A stretch of DNA of 64,000 bases from Pseudomaricurvus hydrocarbonicus (lineage in GTDB: Bacteria; Pseudomonadota; Gammaproteobacteria; Pseudomonadales; Cellvibrionaceae), in the NCBI RefSeq assembly GCF_011602365.1, contig NZ_JAAONZ010000004.1:124001-188000 (forward strand), read 5' to 3'. Both the position numbers and the translations under genes were made by a program. The notes beneath the pieces were generated by a model. That model saw nothing but the letters and a program-made list of their open reading frames with translations, was not told the DNA's origin and did no database searches. This document shows positions 14,874 to 23,726 of this stretch, in pieces (within the stretch, counting starts at the first letter, position 1; every line of letters begins with the position of its first letter).

Positions 14874-17819
14874 ATGCACAACGACGAAAATAAAAAAGAC
14901 TGTCCGGAGCTGACCGCTTTAGCCGCGGTTTCCGATTGGGCCTGGAGAACAAATGCTGAAGGTCTTCTTACTGAGATCACCTGTAACGCAGACTCTGTCC
15001 TAGGCTGCCCCAAAGAGCGCTTTGAGGGGGTGTATATGCTTAACTACCCACAGCGCGTCCTGCTTAATGATTCACAACAGAACCTGGAAGACGCCATTGC
15101 CAAGCTGACGGGCTTCACCAATGTATTCATCCTGTGCCGCCATGCTGATGGGCATCCGGAGTTGCTTTCTATCAATGGAAGCCCGCGTTTTGATCAACAC
15201 GGTGTGTGTCTGGGTTATCAAGGCATCTGTACTGTTGTCGAGCAGCAGTCAGCGATTCAGCTGGTTCTAAAACACTTTCACCATAAATTAACCGGGCAAT
15301 TGGGGGAAGATTACTTCAGGGCACTGGTCAAGGCACTGGCGACGACATTACACCTGGATTGGGTTTGGGTTGCTCGTTTCGATCACGGCAAGCGCAAGGC
15401 TGTGCAAACCCTTTCGGTGTGGGGCGATGGTGAGTATCGTCAAAATATCATCTACCCGTTGCAACAAACTGTCTGTGAAAAAGTCGTTAATGAGCGCCTG
15501 AAGGGCGCTTATATCCCTTTGCCCAATGGTCTTGACGAAGCCATCAGTGGAACCGACAGTGACTTTGAGTCTTATTACGGTTACCTGCTGGAGGATAACG
15601 AGGGAAATCCCATCGGTGTCCTGAATTGTCTGTTGCGCAAGGATGTGGCCCAGAAATACTATCTGAGCCAGATGATCGAAATCGTCGCTAAACGCTGTGA
15701 ATCTGAATTGCTGAGGCTGGAAAGCAATCGATCGCTGCTGATACAAAAAGGCGCGCTGGAGAAGGCCCAGCTTATGACCGGCTTTGCGGCATGGCGCTAT
15801 GAACCTGACCAAGACCGGCTTTTTTTTAACGACATCGCACACAGTATGGAATTGGAGCTGCCGTACAGCGTAAACAATCTGGACGATGTGATGGCGCTAG
15901 TACTGCCTGATTACCGTATCGCCCTAAAAAGTTTCTGGGAAAAGTTACTGCTTGGTGCCCAATTGCAGGAATTGACATTTCCCATACAGACCGCGGACGG
16001 CAGTGTGCACTGGATGCAAACCATTGCCAGCGGTGAGGTTGCCAGCAGCGAAGTCAACTTCGGCAAAGCATCATCCGTTGCCGTTGAACGCATTACCGGT
16101 GTCATTAAAGATGTCTCCGTCTCAAGGCTGTCGGATAAGCGCTTACGATTGTTAACCGAAGCGGTGACGCAAAGCTCAAATGCCATCTCAATTACCAACC
16201 TTGATGGGTTGATGATTTATGTAAACCCCGCCTTTGTGCAATTAACCGGTTACGATTCAGAAGAAATTTTAGGGGTAAAGGAAAGAACCATAGCGAATGA
16301 ACTGGGACCGGCTTCAAACCAAAACATTGTACGCGATTGCCTGGCGGCCGGGCGCCCCTGGAAGGGAGAGTTTCATAACCGCCGTAAAGACGGGTCACAG
16401 TATTGGGCTTCTGTGTTAATTACTCCAATGAAGGGTGATGATGGGCTGGTCGCTAACTATCTCTATGTCCAGGAAGACATTTCCTACAGGAAACACCAGG
16501 AAGAAAAACTGTTTCATCAGGCTCATCATGATGCCTTAACCGGCTTGCCGAACCGGTTTTTGGCCATGGATAGGCTGTCACACCGTATTAACAATTCAAA
16601 ACGCTCTAATCAGCACACCGTATTGATGCTCATTGACCTGGATAACTTTAAACAGGTCAATGACAGTATCGGTCATGCTGCGGGCGATATTTTGTTGATG
16701 AAAATCGCCAAGCGCCTCCAGTCTACGCTCCGGTCCGGGGATACGGTGGCTCGACTCGGAGGCGATGAGTTTGTGGTGATCCTGGAGTTCACTAGCGCTC
16801 AGGCAGCGGAGTTAAGTGCAAAGCGCATCATGCACGTACTGCGAGCCCCCATGAGTATCATGGGGAGAGAGCTGGTGACTAGCGCGAGTATTGGCATTGC
16901 TGAGTATCCCCGGGACGGCGATACTCCTGAAATCCTCATGCGTAACGCGGATGCCGCCATGTATACGGCGAAATTCGCCGGGAAAAACACCTACAGCTTT
17001 TTCACTCCGGCGATGTACGATCAGAGCCAGAAGCGGTTAAAAATTGTTTCAGAGTTGCGCAGGGCGCTTACTCGCCAGGAAATTACCTTGGTGTATCAGC
17101 CCATAGTGAACGCCTTTTCGAAAGAGGTGATAGGCGCGGAGGCGCTGGTCAGGTGGAACAACGAGGTGCTGGGCAGCGTCAGTCCTCTTGACTTCATCCC
17201 CCTGGCAGAAGAGTTGGGCTTAATTGTAGAGATGAGTGACTTTATAATTGCGCAGGCAGTGGCTCAATGCGCGCAATGGTCTATGTATCGAGCGGATTTT
17301 CTGATGGCCATCAACGTGTCTCCTCGTCAGCTACGGGACAATCGGCTGAAGCGCTCCTTAATTTCCGCGATTGAATCAAACAACATCCACTGTCACCAAA
17401 TCATGCTGGAGGTCACAGAAGGGGTTTTGGTTGATAATGTCGACGCCGCCTTGAGTTTCCTGCAAGAGCTTACGGAGCAGGGGTTTCAGTTGGCCATTGA
17501 TGATTTTGGTACAGGGTATTCATCACTGTCGTATTTGAAAACCTTCCCGTTTCACCGCCTGAAAATAGACCGCAGTTTTATTCACGATGCACTGCTCAGC
17601 CATGAAGATGAGACCCTGGTAAGGATAATGGCGGATCTTGGACACCAATTTGGCATGACGGTTGTGGCCGAAGGCATTGAAAATCGCGGTCAGGAACAGC
17701 TCGTCGAGAAGCTTGGAATTGAGGCCTACCAGGGCAATTATTTCTCACCACCCCTGTCGCCCGGAGATTTTCAGTCGCTCATTGAGAAAAGCAAAGACAA
17801 TGGCGTGATCCTGATCTAG
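14874..17819 (+). CDS. Bifunctional-type diguanylate cyclase/phosphodiesterase with PAS and GAF sensors
   Basis: 981 residues, no membrane segment seen. Order: PAS-like (about 12-125), GAF-like (130-280), second PAS-like (295-410), clear PAS with PAC (425-550), GGDEF (565-725), EAL (735-975). The GGDEF signature is intact at 629-633, with the product-inhibition site RxxD (RSGD, 620-623) five residues before it. The EAL motif at 756-758, NVSPRQL, DDFGTGYSS and VAEGIE are also intact, so both cyclic-di-GMP synthesis and hydrolysis are possible. A multi-sensor cytosolic switch for motile/sessile behaviour; the signal is unknown. Stands alone between trmH and a TetR gene. The ribosome site before ATG 14874 is weak. 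Confidence 0.93.
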   Translation: MHNDENKKDCPELTALAAVSDWAWRTNAEGLLTEITCNADSVLGCPKERFEGVYMLNYPQRVLLNDSQQNLEDAIAKLTGFTNVFILCRHADGHPELLSINGSPRFDQHGVCLGYQGICTVVEQQSAIQLVLKHFHHKLTGQLGEDYFRALVKALATTLHLDWVWVARFDHGKRKAVQTLSVWGDGEYRQNIIYPLQQTVCEKVVNERLKGAYIPLPNGLDEAISGTDSDFESYYGYLLEDNEGNPIGVLNCLLRKDVAQKYYLSQMIEIVAKRCESELLRLESNRSLLIQKGALEKAQLMTGFAAWRYEPDQDRLFFNDIAHSMELELPYSVNNLDDVMALVLPDYRIALKSFWEKLLLGAQLQELTFPIQTADGSVHWMQTIASGEVASSEVNFGKASSVAVERITGVIKDVSVSRLSDKRLRLLTEAVTQSSNAISITNLDGLMIYVNPAFVQLTGYDSEEILGVKERTIANELGPASNQNIVRDCLAAGRPWKGEFHNRRKDGSQYWASVLITPMKGDDGLVANYLYVQEDISYRKHQEEKLFHQAHHDALTGLPNRFLAMDRLSHRINNSKRSNQHTVLMLIDLDNFKQVNDSIGHAAGDILLMKIAKRLQSTLRSGDTVARLGGDEFVVILEFTSAQAAELSAKRIMHVLRAPMSIMGRELVTSASIGIAEYPRDGDTPEILMRNADAAMYTAKFAGKNTYSFFTPAMYDQSQKRLKIVSELRRALTRQEITLVYQPIVNAFSKEVIGAEALVRWNNEVLGSVSPLDFIPLAEELGLIVEMSDFIIAQAVAQCAQWSMYRADFLMAINVSPRQLRDNRLKRSLISAIESNNIHCHQIMLEVTEGVLVDNVDAALSFLQELTEQGFQLAIDDFGTGYSSLSYLKTFPFHRLKIDRSFIHDALLSHEDETLVRIMADLGHQFGMTVVAEGIENRGQEQLVEKLGIEAYQGNYFSPPLSPGDFQSLIEKSKDNGVILI

Positions 17820-17930
17820 GGCGTATTTAGAGGGGTGATTGAGCGCCATAAATCGCGGAACTGAAGGTCGCCGCGGGCTGAACTGCAGCGATTAAGGATC
17901 TGGGCGAAGGTATTGTGCATTATGAATATG

Positions 17931-17950
17931 AATGAGATTTTTTTCTCATT
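17931..17950. repeat. Perfect 7-bp inverted repeat around a T-tract
   Basis: AATGAGA-TTTTTT-TCTCATT, 94 bases before the TetR start codon and 112 bases after the GGDEF/EAL stop. Too AT-rich and without a trailing T-run to be a convincing terminator. Could be an operator for the TetR protein. Confidence 0.4.
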
Positions 17951-18043
17951 TTGTGACTAAAAAAGCATAAATATTCACTATTCGCTTCATCTAAAATACA
18001 TTAACCTGTGGGCACCACCCAAAAGTAAATTTAAGGTGAAGTA

Positions 18044-18670
18044 ATGGATAAAGCAAAACAGAAGGTTCAGCAATTCCGACAGCGTGAGCAGGCTATTCTG
18101 GATACAGCGCTGGAGCTTTTGATTGAACATGGTGAAGACAAGGTCACCGTTGAGCAGATTGCAGCTCGTGTAGATATTGGCAAGGGCACGATCTATAAAC
18201 ATTTCACCTCCAAAACCGAAATATATATCCGGCTTCTGTTTGATTATGAACATCAATTAAAAGCCGACATGGACCAGGCCATCATTCAGGCCGAAGCCGG
18301 GGATTACAGCGCCCCGGCTCGGGTGTATTTTGAAAAACGCATGTCAGACCCGGTCCGCGCTCGCTTGTTTCAGCGTCTCGAAGAGAAAATGGTGGCTAAC
18401 GGCGAAGAAAAAGAAAAGCTGCAAGAGTTGGAGGATATACGACAGGAAGCCCTCGTTAATCTCAACAAGTCTTTCGCCAATCGCATTCAGGAGGGGCGCC
18501 TGATCAAGGATGTGCCGCCCTATTATTATTATCTGGCCTATTGGGCCCTGACTCACGGTGCCGTAGAGCTGTATCATAACCATTCCTTTCATGACCTTAT
18601 TGCCGATAAGCCCGATTTCATGAAATTCATCATGGATTTAGGTGTCCATATGGGTGTTAAAACGCCCTGA
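18044..18670 (+). CDS. TetR family transcriptional regulator
   Basis: 208 residues. The N-terminal TetR helix-turn-helix is clear (about residues 14-60: ILDTALELLIEHG, then VTVEQIAARVDIGKGTIYKHFTSKTEIY). The C-terminal ligand domain is family-variable and rich in charged residues, with a YYYYLAYWAL stretch near 165. ATG 18044 follows AAGGTGA at a good distance. No divergent target gene is adjacent. The genes on either side are on the same strand, so the regulated gene is not obvious. It could be autoregulatory through the inverted repeat at 17931. Confidence 0.88.
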   Translation: MDKAKQKVQQFRQREQAILDTALELLIEHGEDKVTVEQIAARVDIGKGTIYKHFTSKTEIYIRLLFDYEHQLKADMDQAIIQAEAGDYSAPARVYFEKRMSDPVRARLFQRLEEKMVANGEEKEKLQELEDIRQEALVNLNKSFANRIQEGRLIKDVPPYYYYLAYWALTHGAVELYHNHSFHDLIADKPDFMKFIMDLGVHMGVKTP

Positions 18671-18836
18671 GCAACCCCCTAACTTTAACCGTTAGCCGCC
18701 GTCACGCAAAGGCTGCCTCCGATGGTGATCTACAGCTCTGTGGTTTTGGGGATCTCAGTGAAAAGCCGGAAGTCACGGGCAGAACTTAACACTGAATACC
18801 TATATTATGGATTTTTCCTCCGTCGAGTGATCTATT

Positions 18837-19418
18837 ATGACGTCCTCCAACAGCTCTGAACGCCTGTTTGAATCCCTTCTGGCGATGCAAAATGAGTACC
18901 AAATGAGTCTTCCGCCCGTGGCCAAATGGAACCCCGAACTGAACGGTGATCTTGACATGAGAATTGATCGAGAGGGGCGCTGGTTTTATCAGGGAGGGGA
19001 GCTGAAAAGGCCAGCCATGGTGAAAATGTTCTCCTCCATTTTGAAGCGCGAGGGAGACGATTATTTCTTGATCACGCCGGTAGAGAAATGGCGTATTCAG
19101 GTGGATGTCGCCCCTTTTGTGATGGTAGCCATGCGTCAAGAAGAGGAGTCAGGTGTCAGCGGCGTGGTCTTGACTACCAATGTGGGTAATGATGTGTTGA
19201 TCGGCCGGGAAAATCCATTCTGGATCGACACTGAGCTCGAGGCTACGCCACTGCCTATGGTTATGGTCAGGGATGCGTTGCCTGGGGTGTTGAGCCGGAA
19301 TGTGTTTTATGAGCTGGTTGAACTGTGTCAGCCAATCGCGCAAGCGTCGGGTGATGGCGATGAACAATGGGGGTTTGACAGCGCGGGGCAAACGTTTTCC
19401 ATCGGCAGTGTTGTGTAA
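18837..19418 (+). CDS. DUF1285 domain protein
   Basis: 193-residue cytosolic protein matching the DUF1285 family: NGDLDMRIDREGRWFYQGGELKRP, then a KMFSSILKREGDDYFLITPVEKWRIQV block and VAPFVMVAM. These proteins form a two-domain beta structure. The cellular role is not established. Separated from the TetR gene by 166 bases and followed by a bidirectional terminator shared with the convergent etfQO gene. Confidence 0.82.
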   Translation: MTSSNSSERLFESLLAMQNEYQMSLPPVAKWNPELNGDLDMRIDREGRWFYQGGELKRPAMVKMFSSILKREGDDYFLITPVEKWRIQVDVAPFVMVAMRQEEESGVSGVVLTTNVGNDVLIGRENPFWIDTELEATPLPMVMVRDALPGVLSRNVFYELVELCQPIAQASGDGDEQWGFDSAGQTFSIGSVV

Positions 19419-19477
19419 GTGCCCTGAGCAACGCACACAATGCTTGAATGAACGAAGCAACACAAAAGAAGGAACAC

Positions 19478-19507
19478 AAAAAAAGGAGGCGTATGCCTCC
19501 TTTTTTT
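19478..19507. terminator. Bidirectional intrinsic terminator between the DUF1285 gene and etfQO
   Basis: Perfect stem GGAGGC/GCCTCC (19485-19490, 19495-19500) with a GTAT loop, seven A before and seven T after, so it works on both strands between two convergent genes. Confidence 0.92.
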
Positions 19508-19526
19508 GTGATCAGCGCCCCCCCCC

Positions 19527-21164
19527 CTACATGTTGGGGTAGTTAGGCCCGCCGGCACCTTCAGGTACAACCCAAACGATATTTTGAGTTGGGTCCTTAA
19601 TGTCACAGGTCTTACAGTGTACACAGTTTTGAGCGTTAATCTGGAAGCGTGGACCCTCAGACTCCTCAATGATCTCATACACGCCAGCAGGGCAGTAACG
19701 TTGAGCCGGCTCTGCGTAAGTTGGCAGATTGTAATTGACCGGAACCTCGGCATCCTTCAGGGTGAGGTGACAAGGTTGGTCTTCTTCGTGGTTGGTGTTG
19801 GACAAAAACACCGACGTTAACTTGTCGAAACTCAACTTCCCGTCGGGCTTGGGGTAGGTGATCGGTGTAAATTCTGCAGCAGGTTTCATCTGCTCATGAT
19901 CGGCAACCGGGTCAGACAAAGTCCAGGGAAGGCTGCCGTTAAAGATATTAATATCAATGAACGCGTAAGCAGAGCCAATGATGTTGCCCCACTTGTGCTG
20001 GGCAGGACCAAAGTTACGCTGCGCCCACAGCTCTTTGTAGGCCCAGGAGTTCTTATAGGCCTCACCGAACTCGACCACATCATCGTTGGCGCGGTCCGCC
20101 TTGATAGCCTCGGCGACGCATTCTGCCGCAACCATGCCGGATTTCATGGCGGTGTGACTGCCCTTGATCTTGGCAAAGTTCAATGTGCCAGCATCATCAC
20201 CGATTAACATGCCGCCGGGGAAATGCATCTTGGGCTGCGACTGAATCCCGCCCTTGCAGATGGCTCGGGCGCCGTAGACCAGGCGCTCACCGCCCTCTAA
20301 ATACTGCTTGATGACGGGGTGGTGCTTGTAGCGCTGGAATTCGTCGAACGGGCTCAGGTAGGGGTTGCTGTAGGACAGATCCGTGATCAAGCCACAGACG
20401 ACCTGATTGTCTTCGATGTGGTAAAGAAAGCTACCACCCGCAGCACCGTTTTCAGCCAGAGGCCAGCCCGCGGTGTGTACCACCAGGCCTTCCTGGTGTT
20501 GCTCGGCGGGCACTTTCCAGATCTCCTTGATGCCAATGCCGTAGTGCTGAGGCTCTTTGCCTTCATCAAGGTTGTATTTGCTGATCAGCTGTTTGCCCAA
20601 GTGACCACGACAGCCCTCTGCAAACAGGGTGTATTTACCGTGCAGCTCCATGCCCGGCATATACGAGTCTTTGTGCTCACCGTCCATGCCAACGCCCATA
20701 TCACCCGTGGCGATACCTTTGACGCTGCCATCTTCGTTGTAGAGCACTTCCGAGGCGGCGAAGCAGGGGTAAATCTCTACCCCTAAGGCTTCAGCTTGCT
20801 CGGCCAGCCAGCGGCACAAATTGCCCAGGCTGATGATGTAATTGCCTTCATTGTGCATGGTTTTAGGTACAAAGAAGTTAGGGACTTTTTGACCCTTCTC
20901 GGCATTTTTAAGCACATAAATGTCGTCACCTTTGACCTCGACATTCACCGGCGCACCTTTCTCTTTCCAGTCGGGAAAGAGTTCAGTCAGGGCTTTAGGT
21001 TCGAAGACAGCGCCTGAGAGGATGTGAGCACCAACCTCAGAGCCTTTCTCAACCACACAGACACTGATTTCTTCATTCAGCTGGCGAATACGGCATGCGG
21101 CTGCTAAACCTGAAGGGCCAGCACCGACGATGACGACATCGTATTCCATATATTCACGTTCCAC
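19527..21164 (-). CDS. Electron transfer flavoprotein-ubiquinone oxidoreductase
   Basis: 545 residues. Membrane-associated enzyme that takes electrons from reduced electron transfer flavoprotein and reduces ubiquinone, connecting acyl-CoA dehydrogenases to respiration. N-terminal FAD-binding GAGPSGLAAA (about residues 14-23) and C-terminal [4Fe-4S] cysteines in YCPAGVYE and NCVHCKTCDIKDP. The start is GTG 21164, supported by AGGAGAG six bases upstream; a downstream ATG at residue 6 is possible. Divergent from etfBA, its electron donor. A run of ten C (19518-19527) abuts the stop codon. Confidence 0.95.
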   Translation of the reverse strand: MEREYMEYDVVIVGAGPSGLAAACRIRQLNEEISVCVVEKGSEVGAHILSGAVFEPKALTELFPDWKEKGAPVNVEVKGDDIYVLKNAEKGQKVPNFFVPKTMHNEGNYIISLGNLCRWLAEQAEALGVEIYPCFAASEVLYNEDGSVKGIATGDMGVGMDGEHKDSYMPGMELHGKYTLFAEGCRGHLGKQLISKYNLDEGKEPQHYGIGIKEIWKVPAEQHQEGLVVHTAGWPLAENGAAGGSFLYHIEDNQVVCGLITDLSYSNPYLSPFDEFQRYKHHPVIKQYLEGGERLVYGARAICKGGIQSQPKMHFPGGMLIGDDAGTLNFAKIKGSHTAMKSGMVAAECVAEAIKADRANDDVVEFGEAYKNSWAYKELWAQRNFGPAQHKWGNIIGSAYAFIDINIFNGSLPWTLSDPVADHEQMKPAAEFTPITYPKPDGKLSFDKLTSVFLSNTNHEEDQPCHLTLKDAEVPVNYNLPTYAEPAQRYCPAGVYEIIEESEGPRFQINAQNCVHCKTCDIKDPTQNIVWVVPEGAGGPNYPNM

Positions 21165-21640
21165 AGTCTTCTCTCCTGGCTGTTATGACACGTTTTGCAA
21201 AACAGAAAGCCTTGGCTAATCTTAGGCTCTTTACAGTAATTTAACCTGACGCGAATTATATAGAAGCTAACTTGCTGATACCAATGGCAATTTCTACCAT
21301 TTGCAGGGTAAAAAGGGCACTTTGGGCACTTTACCGAAGTTTTTTTGTCTATTATCGGACTCTTAATTAGTGATTGACCGTAACTCTTTACAGAGTTCTG
21401 CAGCCCCTGAATTAAGGCGGCTTGCACCGTCAGGAGTGGCTGAAATGACCGAATTTTTCCAACTCAGGTTTTTCCGGGTATTGATTTTGACGGGCGAAAC
21501 GGTCAGTATAACCGCCGCTCAAAAGACCGATAGAGCCTTATTCAAAAGGTCGGGTCAGGCTTCCGAGCCATGGAAACGCTAGTATATTGCCGTGGTAATG
21601 GCTGGTTTTTATCCTTAACAGATAAGCGAATGGGAAATCC
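21165..21640. other. Divergent control region between etfQO and etfBA
   Basis: 476 bases with no credible gene. Contains a perfect 12-bp palindrome GTTTTGCAAAAC (21192-21203) close to the etfQO start and a tandem 9-bp repeat GGGCACTTT (21315-21332) framed by GGTAAA/TTTACC (21307-21312, 21330-21335). These are candidate regulator sites for fatty-acid-linked control. No promoter hexamers are assigned with confidence. Confidence 0.45.
21192..21203. promoter_or_regulatory. 12-bp palindrome upstream of etfQO
   Basis: GTTTTGCAAAAC is a perfect palindrome lying 28 bases before the etfQO start codon and just behind its ribosome site. A good place for a repressor to act; the regulator is unknown. Confidence 0.4.
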
Positions 21641-22393
21641 ATGAAGATTCTTGTTGCAGTTAAACGCGTTGTTGATTACAACGTGAAGGTCCGTCCAAAG
21701 TCCGACGGTACCGACGTTGATATCGCCAACGCTAAAATGTCCATCAACCCCTTCTGTGAGATTGCTGTTGAAGAAGCAGTTCGCTTGAAAGAAAAGGGTG
21801 TTGCTACCGAAATCGTGGCTGTCTCTATGGGCCCCAAGCAATCGCAGGAGCAAATCCGTACCGCGATGGCACTGGGTGCTGACCGCGGTATTCTGGTTGA
21901 GTCTGATGAAGCTCTGGAGCCACTGGCTATTGCCAAGTGCCTGAAAGCCATCATTGCCAACGAGAGCCCTGATCTGGTCATCATGGGTAAGCAGTCCATC
22001 GATGGTGACAACAACCAAACCGGTCAAATGCTGGGCGCTTTAACCTCTATGCCGCAGGGTACTTTTGCTTCTGAAGTTGAAGTTGCCGATGGCAAAGTAA
22101 AAGTGACTCGCGAAGTCGACGGTGGCCTGCAGACCGTAGAGTTGAATCTGCCCGCGATCGTCACCACTGATCTTCGCTTGAATGAGCCTCGTTACGCATC
22201 TCTGCCTAACATCATGAAGGCCAAGAAGAAGCCTCTGGATACAACAACCCCCGCCGATTTGGGCGTTGATGTGTCTCCTCGCGTTCAGACTCTGAAAGTC
22301 GAGCCGCCTGCCGAGCGTCAAGCTGGCATCAAGGTAGCAGACGTTGCTGAACTGGTTGATAAACTGAAAAACGAGGCGAAGGTAATCTCATGA
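21641..22393 (+). CDS. etfB: Electron transfer flavoprotein subunit beta
   Basis: 250 residues. Small subunit of the FAD/AMP electron transfer flavoprotein that collects electrons from acyl-CoA and other dehydrogenases. Typical features: [20 protein letters not shown] at the start, GADRGILVE (about 84), [15 protein letters not shown] (AMP-binding loop, about 115) and the recognition-loop region around residue 195. First gene of an etfBA operon; it overlaps etfA by four bases (ATGA). Divergent from the etfQO gene, the next carrier in the chain. Confidence 0.96.
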   Translation: MKILVAVKRVVDYNVKVRPKSDGTDVDIANAKMSINPFCEIAVEEAVRLKEKGVATEIVAVSMGPKQSQEQIRTAMALGADRGILVESDEALEPLAIAKCLKAIIANESPDLVIMGKQSIDGDNNQTGQMLGALTSMPQGTFASEVEVADGKVKVTREVDGGLQTVELNLPAIVTTDLRLNEPRYASLPNIMKAKKKPLDTTTPADLGVDVSPRVQTLKVEPPAERQAGIKVADVAELVDKLKNEAKVIS

Positions 22394-23319
22394 GCATCTT
22401 AGTAATTGCTGAACACGACAACGCCAGCCTCAATGGCGCAACCCTGAACGTGGTAGCGGCGGCAAAAGCCATCGGTGGCGACATTGAAGTTCTGGTTGCT
22501 GGTTCTGACTGTGCAGCCGCTGGCGACGCTGCTGCAAAAGTCGATGGCGTAAGCAAAGTATTGGTTGCTGACAATGCGGCTTACGGCCATCAACTGGCTG
22601 AAAATGTATCTTTGCTGGTTGCTGAAATCGGTAAAAATTACACCCACATTTTGTTTCCAGCCACGTCTAATGGCAAAAACATCGCACCTCGCGCTGCAGC
22701 ACTGTTAGACGTTCAGGCGATCTCCGACATCATTTCGGTAGAAAGTGCAGACACCTTCAAGCGTCCTATCTACGCGGGTAATGTTATTGCTACCGTACAG
22801 AGCTCTGACGCCGTTAAAGTTCTGACGGTACGCGGTACCGCTTTCGATGGTGTGGCTGCCGAAGGTGGCTCCGCAGCAGTGGAAGCTCTGGCTTCTGTTG
22901 ACGATGCGGGCATCTCTGCTTTTGTTGGCGAAGAGCTGGCAAAGAGTGACCGTCCTGACCTGACTGCCGCCAGCATTGTAATTTCTGGTGGTCGCGGCAT
23001 GCAAAATGGTGACAACTTTGAGATGTTGTACAAAGTTGCTGACAAGCTCGGTGCTGCTGTTGGTGCATCACGTGCTGCGGTCGATGCAGGCTTTGTTCCT
23101 AACGATATGCAAGTTGGTCAGACCGGTAAAATTGTTGCTCCGGACTTGTATGTTGCTGTTGGTATCTCCGGTGCGATTCAGCATTTGGCGGGTATGAAAG
23201 ACAGTAAAGTCATTGTTGCTATCAACAAAGACGAAGAAGCTCCTATCTTCCAGGTTGCCGATTACGGTCTGGTTGCGGATCTGTTTGATGCGATTCCAGA
23301 ACTGGAAAACAGCATCTGA
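22390..23319 (+). CDS. etfA: Electron transfer flavoprotein subunit alpha
   Basis: 309 residues. Large, FAD-binding subunit of the heterodimer. The C-terminal FAD domain is complete: SGGRGM (about 198), [49 protein letters not shown] and the final [18 protein letters not shown]. Translation is coupled to etfB through the ATGA overlap. Ends 16 bases before an intrinsic terminator. Confidence 0.97.
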   Translation: MSILVIAEHDNASLNGATLNVVAAAKAIGGDIEVLVAGSDCAAAGDAAAKVDGVSKVLVADNAAYGHQLAENVSLLVAEIGKNYTHILFPATSNGKNIAPRAAALLDVQAISDIISVESADTFKRPIYAGNVIATVQSSDAVKVLTVRGTAFDGVAAEGGSAAVEALASVDDAGISAFVGEELAKSDRPDLTAASIVISGGRGMQNGDNFEMLYKVADKLGAAVGASRAAVDAGFVPNDMQVGQTGKIVAPDLYVAVGISGAIQHLAGMKDSKVIVAINKDEEAPIFQVADYGLVADLFDAIPELENSI

Positions 23320-23335
23320 TCAATTCTTTGAATTG

Positions 23336-23365
23336 ATAAAAAGCCGGCTTTAAGCCGGCTTTTTT
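23336..23365 (+). terminator. Intrinsic terminator of etfBA
   Basis: AAGCCGG (23341-23347) pairs with CCGGCTT (23355-23361), preceded by A-run and followed by a T-run ending at 23365. Symmetrical flanks would allow function on both strands. Confidence 0.88.
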
Positions 23366-23401
23366 GTACTGTGTTTTCACGTTGCTGACGAGGTAAAAGC
23401 A

Positions 23402-23596
23402 ATGGACATAGAAACCTTTGAAAGTGTGTCGCTTATTTTGGGGGTCGGTGGCCTGATCGCTTTCATGACATTCATCATGTGGGATCTGGCAAAGCAATCG
23501 AAAGCAGGGCGCTTTGGTACGATGATTCTCTTTATTGCGCTGGGCCTGGGTTTACTGGGGTTTCTGATCAAAACCGTCCTGGTAGAAGTCTTATAG
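23402..23596 (+). CDS. DUF2788 family small membrane protein
   Basis: 64 residues with two hydrophobic segments (about 8-30 and 40-60) joined by a short charged loop DLAKQSKAGRFG. Matches the short DUF2788 family of gammaproteobacteria (LGVGGLIAFM...WDLAKQSKAG motif). Function not established. ATG 23402 follows GAGGT at 8 bases. Lies just beyond the etfA terminator on the same strand. Confidence 0.8.
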   Translation: MDIETFESVSLILGVGGLIAFMTFIMWDLAKQSKAGRFGTMILFIALGLGLLGFLIKTVLVEVL

Positions 23597-23726
23597 TAGA
23601 TTCGATAATGTGTTTATAACCATCTGATAAATAAGTAATTATTCGAAAAACCTCAGGTTGTTTCGAGCTTGTGAATTGCAGCTATACTGTTACAAACATC
23701 GCTAACTTTAAACCAACAGGGACTCT

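Noticed and set aside
19518-19527. Run of ten C at the end of the etfQO gene as a phase-variation tract
   Set aside because: It lies at and after the stop codon, so slippage would not change the protein in a useful way.
19584-20786. Several plus-strand frames opposite the etfQO gene
   Set aside because: Antisense to a complete ETF-ubiquinone oxidoreductase, with no motifs of their own.
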